DNA from: Armigeres subalbatus
Taxonomy: Eukaryota; Arthropoda; Insecta; Diptera; Culicidae
Direction: 5' to 3'
NCBI RefSeq assembly: GCF_024139115.2
Contig: NC_085141.1
Span: 395,273,124 to 395,337,123, forward strand
DNA length: 64,000 nucleotides
Part shown: positions 52,568 through 62,039 of the stretch, piece by piece
Layout: each line of letters opens with the position of its first letter
How positions within the stretch are numbered: position 1 is the stretch's first letter
Position numbers and translations under genes: made by a program
The notes under the pieces: model-generated
Told to the model about the DNA's origin: nothing
Database searches by the model: none
The model's input: only the letters and a program-made list of their open reading frames with translations

Positions 52568-54454
52568 TACTAAGCTCTTTTTCGCTAATGTCCCAAAAAA
52601 GTGAAAATTTGAATCATAAAAGTCAAATTACAAAATATCTCTCTAATGAAGCATCATCAGAACTTCGTTTTCATTCTCAAAATTTTTTTATAAATTAGGT
52701 AGCTGTTGAAATGCATACTCATTCACCCAAAACCGCTCTCAGTAATGAGCATTTAAAATCCAGTAGTTTGGTGCCATCTGCAAGTGTTCATTTTTTGTCG
52801 ATCATAATTTGGCTGAGGGTTGTCTTCCGAAACTCAATCCTGCACTCTTCCTCATCAATTTCCAATGATAGCTGCCACCGTACAGGATGGCGATGAAGGC
52901 GCAAACAAGCCCCGTAAATCGTTGCGAGTTAAACAACCCCGGAAGAGATCGCGGAGATATGTCACACCACCCTTCAGACCACTTCCGGTGCTACTTATGT
53001 GTGCGGCAACATATTTTATTGAATGTGCAACTTCCGCAAGAAGGCACCCGTTCCGGGTTTTCCATTATCTGCTTCGGTTTTACGTATTTGGTATCGTGGC
53101 TGCCGTGTGTTTTCCTCTGCGGTTTACAAATTCAGTAATCAAACAACCACCCTCTGCCGTGGGCCTCAGTGGAGGAATCAATGCACAGTGGGAGAAACAA
53201 AGTAATTCCTGAATCTGAGTTGTGTTACAAACGAAATAATTATATTCACTATGACTAGATTTATTTTTTTCATTGATCTACGTATGTGCAAAATTTAATT
53301 TTGACCATAATACAGTTCCTTCATCATAGTCAAATATATCAACAAAAATTAATTTACTATGTGCCGGTTGATGAGCATGTGACTGTATCGATGCTACCCA
53401 ATGCACGAGAATTCAATCGCGTGTTTTGGGGTTGGCTTTTTTAAAATAATTTGCTGCGGCGTAACATGAACTTGCACACGATTATCCCCCGCCGGTCGAG
53501 TGGGCTCGTTCTGTTTTGTTCAAAGAAGTGCACACATAATAAAAGCGAATTTCATAAAATCGAATTCGGAAGCTGTTGGGGTGAATAAATTGATAAATCA
53601 CATACATCTACACGCGTACGATTACGCTGGTGCACAAAGGGAAGGAAAGCTCAGCTCTCGGTGCCCGGTGGAAGTAATATGCTTGCCAAAGCAGCAGAAA
53701 TTGCAGGATATTGCCAAGTACCTTTGCTAGCTGCTTTATGGTGGAGTGTTGTACAGCGAAGGGAGCAGAATAGTGAACAATTTTACAGTATAGTACAAAT
53801 GATGGTACATATGAGAATTGTGAAATATTTACTAATACTTTGTAATAATATTGTGGTGGATCGATTGATGCAAATACTCACTTCCAAGAAGTAACTTTTC
53901 AAAAGAACTGTCTTTAGCTCAAATATTCCGGTCATTACTGTAATACAGAGAGGCACTTCAATAGATCTTGCACAGCGAAATATATTCTGCTCGGAATGGG
54001 GCTTCGATTTTTGCTGCGGTGAGCGAGCTTCAGCTTTCAATAGACGACAATGCGAGTGGTTCGGTTAAGGCTAGGCCACGGTAAGGAGTTCTTCTCTATT
54101 GTTGAGTGAGAGGCTCTTTTCTGCTAGGACAAAACCCAATTCTACGCAATGACGAGGATGATGAACGATTCTCCATTGGGACGATCAAAGAAGAGAACTG
54201 TTTCGTTTTATTTCTGTCGTTTTGAATTCGAATCCCCATGATGAATCCTTAATAATCAATTCAGCAGTGAATGTAAAATTTAACTAATATCATTGTCAAT
54301 TACATGTCATAACCAGATCACAACTATTGGAAAGAGTCAAGCAATATGATATGATCCTGTTCTCACGAATGTTGCTCTGGTTTAAAAGAACTACATTGAG
54401 GACAGGGCAAGGAATCTCATTCTGTCATAAATAAGTTATTTTTCCCTTGCCATA
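52568..54454. other. No gene recognised
   Basis: A GC-balanced region at 52860-53210 has frames up to 130 codons in two phases, without recognisable domain. 53500-54060 is similar. These may be unique host noncoding DNA or exons I cannot recognise. Confidence 0.3.
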
Positions 54455-54543
54455 AGACGAGTATGTACAATCTCATTTAATGCCACCACTTAATTGTACC
54501 TAAGCCAAAGTACCATTTTTGCATTCGTATATCATGAGGCTAA
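54455..54543. mobile_element. Fragments: CTCGTCTTA foldback half and Feilai body piece
   Basis: CCATAAGACGAGTATGTACAATCTCATTTAAT (54459 on) matches the 7812-7915 family. ACCATTTTTGCATTCGTATATCATGAGGCTAA at 54510-54543 is a short Feilai fragment. Confidence 0.6.
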
Positions 54544-56060
54544 GGTTTTTTCATTGGATCCTTTTAAAACTAGTATAGAAAGAACAAAAAGGCATTGAAT
54601 TTTTTTTTTTGATTTCCTAGGCCGTCCAAACTATTCTGGAGGACATATCTTAGAGTACATCAGAAAATATGTCCAGAAACAAAATGTTCTAAACCGAAAT
54701 GTATAAAACTATCTCTGTGATCATGATACATAAATTAATCGAGTTTTGAATAAACGTAAACTATTTCAAGTTCTCTAAAACGGCCTGGAGCTCAGAACAT
54801 GTGATCTACCCGTTCAACCAAGTCCTGAAATATGTATCCGTGTATTGTAAAACATTCCAGCAGGAGCATTATGCCGATTGTGTTTCACGCATTTATTTCA
54901 CAAGCTTTATTACTCAGCCAATCTAAAACGGTGGGCATATATGACCCATCCGTCCCGAAAGGTTTAAGGATTTTTTTTTTTTCATTTCAATCCGTTGAAC
55001 ACTTAAGGTGACTCGGGGAGGCACTGAATACCGTGTTATTTTTCCTATCTTTCGTCTCTTTCTAGCATTATCACCTCGCAACTTTGAAGCGGCGTATTTC
55101 GGTTTTTAGTTGTTTGATGTAACTGTAAATGTATCAGCATGTAGATTGCAAGTAAGCACGCGCCGGTGATACTTTTCAAAATCATAATTGTTGTAGAAAA
55201 AAAGTTAAGCATTCAATGATGAAAATTATGACGATTTGATGATTGTTAGTGCTTCCCGTGTCACCTTAAGTATCAATGACAAAGTCGTGAATAATAGTAT
55301 ATAGAAGCTAATGCTTCTTTTATGTGGAAAAAATAATGCATTCAGTCAACAACAACACATTTCTATGTAAAAATCTAAAAGTTCACAAATCTTGTTTGAT
55401 GCAGCCCTACATCTTCATGGATTTTGCTGAAAATTGGTCTGAAAATTTCTTTCGAACTGCCAATTGAAATAGACGGTTGGTCCTTCAAATTTAGAGTATA
55501 CTTTTGAATATACAACAAATTAGAGAGTATTAAAAATTAACTTTGCTTATTTATCACTTAATTTTAACTCATTGATTTTTATATTACCATATACATATAC
55601 ACATATACCATATACACATATTATTTTTATATTATATTTATATCTTTATATTTTTGTATTGAAATCGCTCATTAGACATGTTTAAAAGTACTTACTGATA
55701 TTATTAGTAGACCTGTCAAAATATTAGCACTGAAGGCACATTTCTATTCGGCATTGGCAGCTACGTGCTAACATCATGCCACGGCGTGGGACGCCATGCA
55801 ACTTATTTGATGCATTAAAAAATCTCAAAAAGTATCCCAAAATTCTCTGGAAGAAGAAAAAATCCCGAATTCATCTGGGGGTTCATTTAGAAATTTCTCA
55901 AAAATCCATCCAAATGTTCTCCAGAAGAAACCAAGATCTAAAATCTTTTTTGATTAGTTTTTATTTTTTTTAAATTTCACTTTGATCATCATAATGGGAA
56001 AAGCATGAGATGAAGAAAATAGAAAACTGAGAAAATTGTTTATGCTCTTTTGGTTAAATG
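54544..56060. other. No gene; old repeats
   Basis: 55265-55510 parallels 7975-8220 in diverged form. 55800-55930 has degenerate CCAAAATTCTCTGGAAGAAG-type steps. (ATATAC)n lies at 55585-55620. No coding evidence. Confidence 0.4.
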
Positions 56061-56061
56061 T

Positions 56062-56370
56062 CTTCAGTGTTTCGTACTTGACTCGACTCGACTCGAATTT
56101 AGTACGAGACACTGAAGACGGCCTCACGGTTGAGGTCGAAATACTTATCTGTAAAGATTAAAACACGCGGTGGAATTAAATTGAATAGTTCTAAACTCGT
56201 CTTAGGGGTCGTACACATATTACGTAAGCATTTTTTTCTGGGTTTTTCAACCCCCCCTCCCCCCATGTAAGATTTTTTTCATACAATTGATAAGAAAATG
56301 ACGGACCCCCCTCCCCCATAACTGCTTACGTAATATGTGTACGGCCCCTTACGACAGGGGATTAAAAAAC
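56062..56370. mobile_element. Half of a GTCGAAATACG foldback, holding a Harbinger-like MITE
   Basis: TACGAGACACTGAAGACGGCC, GAGGTCGAAATACTTATCTG, GGTGGAATTAAATTGAATAG and AACTCGTCTTA match the right arm of 56962-57192. The MITE 56205-56348 splits the terminal CTCGTCTTACGACAGG. Confidence 0.65.
56205..56348. mobile_element. Harbinger-like MITE, intact copy (144 bp)
   Basis: GGGGTCGTACACATATTACG at the left and CGTAATATGTGTACGGCCCC at the right are inverted, with TTA at 56202-56204 and 56349-56351. The interior has C-rich/G-rich runs (CCCCCCCTCCCCCCATG). Third and best-preserved copy of the family. Confidence 0.78.
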
Positions 56371-56620
56371 TAACAAACCTAACTTCAAAATCGTATTTAT
56401 TTATGATAATATTTTTAAATATAATTTCTTGCCGCCAGGTGAAAGACATTTGATTCTTTTCAATCCACTTTTAACAAAGTGTACATTTGACTATTATACG
56501 ATGGTTTTGACACATCCGATCATAATTGGTTCATACTAAAGTCGTGTTGTTTGATTGAACGTTGACCATCGTCTTGAATAATAAGCGCAAAAATTAGAAT
56601 CTATTCCATTTCGTCGAATG
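56371..56620. other. No gene recognised
   Basis: AT-rich sequence with short frames only. Confidence 0.4.
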
Positions 56621-56624
56621 ACAT

Positions 56625-56745
56625 TTGGTCGAAAGGACATCAGTACATTACGTCGAATGGACATTTAGTCGAAAGCAAATATTCGATTGAATAATTTTGG
56701 TACATTTCGTTGAATTACGTTTTGTCGAATGGATGTTTGAAAGAA
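56625..56745. repeat. Degenerate CATTTCGTCGAATG array
   Basis: Steps such as TTTCGTCGAATGACATTTGG, TCGAAAGGACATCAG, ACGTCGAATGGACATTTAG. More pieces occur at 57236-57300, 58205-58275 and 61585-61650. It is loosely related to the GGCCGAA arrays. Confidence 0.6.
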
Positions 56746-56961
56746 GAATAAAGAAATGTTTCGTCAATAATAATTAAAAACTAAAAGATTTAAAGCGGTG
56801 TATCAAAAAGTCATATAATTAATGTTTCAATATTGTCCAAATTGATGATTTCATAAAAAGAATCATTAATTAGAAAACGGTTAATAATCCCGACCTAGTC
56901 AGAAAACGTTTAGTCAAATCAGAAAAAAATATTTAAGCTCTTTTTAGTGGAATGTATTCAA

Positions 56962-57192
56962 TCGTCTAAGACGAGTTAAGTAACTCCATTTAATTCCACC
57001 AATTATTTCGATATCTTTACCGATACGTATTTCGACCACAACTGTGTGGTCGTCTTAAGTGTCTCGTGTCACAAGTCGAGTCAAGTACGAGACACTGAAG
57101 ACGACCACTCAGTTGTGGTCGAAATACGTATCTGCAAAGATATCGAAATAATTGGTGGAATTAAATGGAGTTACTTAACTCGTCTTAGACGA
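56962..57192. mobile_element. Foldback element with 106-bp arms and 19-bp loop
   Basis: Left 56962-57067 and right 57087-57192 are inverted copies of equal length: TCGTCTAAGACGAG outside, GGTGGAATTAAATGG, GATATCGAAATAATT, CGAAATACGTATC, GTCTTCAGTGTCTCGT inside. A few mismatches. Noncoding. Related pieces are at 7812, 54455 and 56062. Confidence 0.85.
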
Positions 57193-57446
57193 TTTATTTA
57201 GTCAAATGATGTGTATCCAAGAAAAGAATAAGAAAACCTGTGCACCATTCGTCGAAAAGACGGCGAAAAGTCATTCGACCAATCATCATTTGATGTCGAG
57301 AAGTATTGGTTAAATAAAATTGATATCAATGTTTTTTTAAATTGTGCAAAACATTGAATAAGGGGTATTCTCCCATATTTTGCTATTTTCAACAGGTTTT
57401 CAACTTGTATATCGTCCACCAGGGTCTCCAGAAGTTTCCGTGTCTC

Positions 57447-57733
57447 TTCTTCTTCTTCTTCTTCTACATCCCAACACTGAAACAGAGCCGCCTCGCAGCT
57501 TAGTGTTCATTAAGCACTTCCACAGTTATTAACTGTGAGGTTTCTAAGCCAGGTTACCATTTTTGCATTCGTATATCATGAGGCTAACACGATGATACTT
57601 TTATGCCCAGGGAAGTCGAGACAATTTCCAATCCGAAAATTGCCTAGACCGGCACCGGGAATCGAACCCAGCCACCCTCAGCATGGTCTTGCTTTGTAGA
57701 CGCGCGTCTTACCGCACGGCTAAGGAGGGCCCC
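57447..57733 (-). mobile_element. Feilai-type SINE, copy D, near full length
   Basis: (TTC)n at 57447-57465, the body in reverse and the A-box end TACCGCACGGCTAAGGAGGGC at 57710-57731. B box GGTTCGATTCCC on the minus strand. Target duplication not found. Confidence 0.88.
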
Positions 57734-58384
57734 CATGTGCTCAGGTGAAAAAATCTCATTTGCGTTTCCCAAGTATCCGTTACTTTCGCTGCTGATTGAA
57801 TTTTATCACGTCAACTGAATTTCTCCAATCAGTTATGTATCTTGTAGATTAATGGATATCGGAATCTCGATGTCTGGCTGATGTTTGTAATGCGGATCAA
57901 AGTATCATCTACCGTTACGAAGCAGAACAAGTGACATTTTCCACGTACTACCAGCTAGAGGACATTCAGAAGAAATACTTCTCTCGAAGAGCCTTATTTT
58001 CAAATTCGTTGTATCTGTTTATGTTTGTTGTATCTAAAATGTTATTTTCTCTTAAGAATAGATTAAATCTCATTTTGACCAAGAGGCAAAACAATAAATG
58101 TGACTAATTAAAAACAGTGACTAAATATTAAAATTTTACTAAATAACATATTACCGACCTATTATGCTGAAATTCAGTTTAAACATTAGATTAATTTTAC
58201 AATTGATCAAATGTCCTTTTGACTAAATGCCCTTTCGACTAAAACTCCATTAGATCAAATGTCATTCGACGAACTGTCCCAAAGCCCAAAACATATCCGG
58301 GCAGAAGTTACAAACTGAATAACAAAACATGATATGGACTTGATTGATGTTAGAGATAAAAAGAACTGAATAACACGCTGGGCT
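57734..58384. other. No gene recognised
   Basis: AT-rich. Contains a short patch of the CATTTCGTCGAATG type at 58205-58275 (CTTTTGACTAAATGCCC, CATTCGACGAACTG). Confidence 0.4.
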
Positions 58385-58825
58385 GTAAACTTCTTAGCCG
58401 AATTCCATTTGGCCGAATTCAAAAGTTTGGCCGAAATAATTATTAAGCCGAAAACCAGATTGACAAGAAGCGACATAAGGCCGAAGAGGACATGCGACTG
58501 AACTGGTCATTTGGCCGAAAATGACGTTTGGCTGAACAAGTCATATGGTCTAAAATGTCAATTGACCAAACAGGTCAAATGGCTGAAAATGTCGTTTGCC
58601 TGCACAAAGTCATTTGGTCTACAAAGTCGTTTGGCCGAAATTATTGTTAAGCCGAAAGGGACAATTGGCCAAAAAATCGGTTGGCTAAAATGATCGTATA
58701 ACAGAAAAGGCCATTAGACGGAACATTACATTTGGATGAACGCGTTATATGGCTGAAAACGTCGTTTGGCCGAACATGTCATATATCCGAAAATATTGTT
58801 TGACCGAACGGATCATACGACCACC
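58385..58825. repeat. Degenerate GGCCGAA array, ~20-bp steps
   Basis: About 20 steps such as CATTTGGCCGAAAATGACG, TTTGGCTGAACAAGTCAT, TTGGCCGAAATTATTG. Third occurrence of this sequence type, after 30314-31824 ends and 35145-35460. Confidence 0.7.
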
Positions 58826-58844
58826 ACTGTAACATCTCCCACTG

Positions 58845-59020
58845 CGACATTGTCGCCTCGCAGCATAATGTTCATTAAGCATTTCCACAGTTAGGCCAAC
58901 ATGATGATACTTTTATGCTCAGGGAAGTCGAGACAATTTCCAAACTGAATCGAACCCAGCCGCCCTCAGCATGGTCTTGCTTTGTAGCCGCCCATCTTAC
59001 CACACGGCAAAGGAGGGCCC
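58845..59020 (-). mobile_element. Feilai-type SINE, copy E, internally deleted
   Basis: Contains CGCCTCGCAGC.TAATGTTCATTAAGCA, then jumps to AACATGATGATACTTTTATG and CAGGGAAGTCGAGACAATTT, and ends ACCACACGGCAAAGGAGGGCCC. The tail and part of the body are lost. Confidence 0.78.
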
Positions 59021-59349
59021 ACAAATTGTTAAGTTATTAATAACAAATAAGAGTGAGAATTAAGAAATGAGAAGTGTGAAGTGAGAAATGAGAGATGAGC
59101 AGTGATAGTGAGATGTATAACTAGCGTTAGAGTTCATATAAATTTTAGAAACCTACCATACAAAAACCGTTACGTTGGGGTTGAAAATTATTAACTTTGG
59201 CGTTTTGTAATTTGTAAATGAGCTCTAATCGTTCGTAGGTATTCTCAAGCTTCCAAATTATCCAATCTCAATTCTAAATCCTTATACCGAATAAATAAAT
59301 AAATAATTTCGTTTTTAAGCACGGCTACGCATTCTTGAAGAATTAAAAA
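59021..59349. other. No gene recognised
   Basis: Short purine-rich stretch (GTGAGAAATGAGAGATGAG) at 59050-59115, otherwise AT-rich. Confidence 0.4.
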
Positions 59350-59464
59350 AAGATGTATATTGGTACGACGTTTCGACATGGGGATGGTGTCTTTATCAGG
59401 GGAAAATGTCACCTGCTGAAGGCACCATCATCCCCGTGTCGAAACGACGGACAAATATACATCT
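59350..59464. mobile_element. Small foldback with ACGTTTCGACATGGGGATG arms
   Basis: Left 59350-59389 and right 59423-59464 are inverted with a few mismatches. The loop of 33 bp includes CACCTGCTGAAGG. CGACGTTTCG links it to the foldback at 9694-9909. Confidence 0.75.
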
Positions 59465-60576
59465 TGTTTCAATCCTTCTAGACTGCGTGGCCGTTCATAA
59501 AATCGAAATAAAAATATATATATAGTCGAACCTCCATGAGTCGATGTTCTATGACTCGATATCGACTATTGGAAGCAAATTTTGCTATATTAATAAATAT
59601 TTTATGGGCTACTGTGATGGTCCCTTCAAACAGCTTCCAAGGATTTTCTCTTCCACATCTCGATATTTCCATGAGTCGATGGTCCCTTTAATATCGACTT
59701 ATGGAGATTTGACTGTAGTCTATTTCTCAATAGCAAATAAATAATATAGATCTTCTAATTACTGCGACATATTATACACTGAGGTATGAGATTATATTTC
59801 ATTTCATTTATTTAGTGTACATCTAAACAGATAACACTGAATCAACAATTTGACGCCACAATACACGGTTCGAGGCCGCATCTCTCCATCCTCAAATGCG
59901 CCCCACGCTCGCCAAGTCGTTTTGCACCTGGTCTGCCCACCTCCCTCGCTGCGCTCCACGCCGTCTCGTTCCTGCCGGATCGGAAGCGAACACCATCTTT
60001 GCAGGGTTTGCTATCCGGCATTCTTGCAACATGTCCTGCCCATCGTACTCTTCCGGCTTTCACTACCTTCTGGATACTGGGTTTGCCGTAGAGCTGGGCG
60101 AGCTCGTGGTTCATTCTTCGCCGCCACACACCGTCTTCTTGCACACCGTCAAAGATGGACCCGTCTACCGAATACTCCGAGTGCTTGCAAGTCCTCCTCG
60201 AGCATTGTCCATGTTTCATGTCCGTAGAGGACTACCGGTCTTATTAGCGTCTTGTACATGACACATTTGGTGCGGTGGAGAATCATTTTTGACCGCAGTT
60301 TCTTCTGAAGCCCATAGATCGACTTCCACAGATGATGCGCCTTCGTATTTTACGGCTAACATTGTTATCAGCTGTTAGCAAGGATCCAAGATAGACGAAT
60401 TCCTCGACCACCTCGAAGGTATCCCCGTCTATCGTAACACTGCTTCTCAGGCGGGCCCTGTCGCCCTCGGTTCCGCCCACAAGCATGTACTTTGTCTTTG
60501 ACGCATTCACCACCAGTCCAACTTTTGTTGCTTCACGTTTCAGGCGGGTGTACAGTTCTGCCACCTTTGCAAATGT

Positions 60577-60985
60577 TCAGCCGACAATGTCCATGTCATC
60601 CGCGAAACAAATAAATTGACTGGATCTTTTGAAAATCGAACCCAGGTTGTTACACTCAGCTCTCCGCATGACACCTTCTAGCGCAACATTGGACGACAGG
60701 CACGAAAGTCCATCACCTTGCCTTAGTCGGCGGGGCAGACCATCCACCGTTGCTTTGATCAGTCTGGTAAGCTTCCCAGGGAAGCTGTTCTCGTCCATAA
60801 TTTTCCATAGCTCTACGCGGTCTATACTGTCGCATGCCGCCTTGAAATCAATGAACAGATGGTGCGTTGGGACCTGGTATTCACGGCATTTTTGAAGAAC
60901 TTGCCGTACAGTAAAGATCTGGTCCGTTGTCAAGCGGCCGTCAACGAAGCCGGCTTGATAACTTCTCACGAGCCCATTTACTAAT
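60577..60985 (-). pseudogene. RTE copy 2 RT palm with FIDFKAA and FADDMD
   Basis: An open stretch of 144 codons crosses GLVRSYQAGFVDGRLTTDQ, LFIDFKAACDSIDRVELW (first catalytic Asp, the block missing from copy 1), RQGDGLSCLSSN and FADDMDIVG (catalytic Asp pair). It lacks the segment between ATVDG and RLRQGD that copy 1 keeps in part, so it also carries a deletion. Not functional. Confidence 0.78.
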
Positions 60986-61308
60986 AACTTAGCTTGATTC
61001 ACTGTACCCATCGTAGTTGCGACCCATCGTAGAAAGCGACTAATTATTTCATTTGAACGACGCCATATTCATGATGATACAAAAACGAAAAAGCAACGCG
61101 TGTCTTACGTATTTTCCCGAAGACTGATTCAATATTCAAACTACTTCGCGACGACTAAAACATGCACTGCACAACGCTTGCTCGATAGCTACTCCGATAA
61201 AGCACGCACTAAACTGATTAACTTTATTACCGGCCGCGCAATGCAGAACGCAATATTTCGGCAGATCGTGCGATCGTTCTGCTGTCTTCCCACGAACTCA
61301 TTTACTAA
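60986..61308. mobile_element. ~320-bp insertion in RTE copy 2
   Basis: CATTTACTAAT occurs at 60975-60985 and 61299-61309, and the wider flanks (CTTC.CACGA..CATTTACTAAT) are also similar. In the element without the insert these should be one site. The inserted DNA has no homology I recognise. It may be a transposon or a filler with local duplication. Confidence 0.55.
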
Positions 61309-61486
61309 TGGTGACAAACGTCAGTTGATGATCTGGATTATCACTTTCTAGGCGGCATTAAGGATGGTGATCGCTCGAAAGTTCTCACACTCTAGCTTGT
61401 CGCCTTTCTTGTAGATGGGGCATATTGCCCCTTCCTTCCACTCCTCCGGTAGCTGTTCAGTTTCCCATTGTATGAAATTGTATACG

Positions 61487-62035
61487 ATTATGATTGAATA
61501 AATTCCAATCAACGAAAAATCTATGAGTCAAAAAAATTCACATATCCTTCTCTTCAAATATTCTAACTGTTCGATGTGATAACATTTCACCGAAAACTAT
61601 TTCGCGGAATTCATTTTCGCGGTTGAACAATTCGCAGAATAACATTTGGTCATGGGCGTAGCCAGGATTTCGAGAAGGGGGGGGCCAACTTTTTTGGTCT
61701 TCTAAATCGTAGTTTTATAGTAGTTTTATAAAAACACATAAATATTAACACATGAAACCAAATCCAAACCAAATCGAAACAATAATGATTAAAACAATAA
61801 TGGATTTAAAAATGTGTGATTTATTGCTCATCAGATTTTTTAAATAAAGTTAGAAAAATATTAATGAACTTAGTATTCAGAAAGAATATTAAATCGGCTA
61901 TAACAATTATTATAAAAATCCTGCATTCTTCCATAAGTTTAAGAAAACTAGAACCATATATCTGAATTTCTAAACAAATCCTCTCTGAAATAATATTTAT
62001 TATAAAAGAGGCAGAAAAATCAATATACAAGCTTT
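61487..62035. other. No gene recognised
   Basis: AT-rich, short CATTTCGCGGAATTC-type repeat patch at 61585-61650. A GGGGGGGGCCAACTTTTT segment is at about 61676-61695. Confidence 0.4.
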
Positions 62036-62039
62036 CTCC

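Larger units (their letters stand above)
59793..61486 (-). mobile_element. RTE-clade LINE, 5'-truncated copy 2
   Basis: The 3' end near 59793 has the same AAATGAAAT-type tail as copy 1. On the minus strand the C-terminal domain (59842-60219, with GRVRWAGHVARMPDSKP), the EFVYLGSLLTADNN segment (60283-60564) and the RT palm follow. The copy stops at about 61486 in the region corresponding to 26185 of copy 1 (QLPEEW). GTATGAGATTATAT (left) and GTATGAAATTGTAT (right) may be a diverged target duplication. An insertion of about 320 bp splits it at 60986. Numerous frameshifts. Confidence 0.82.
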
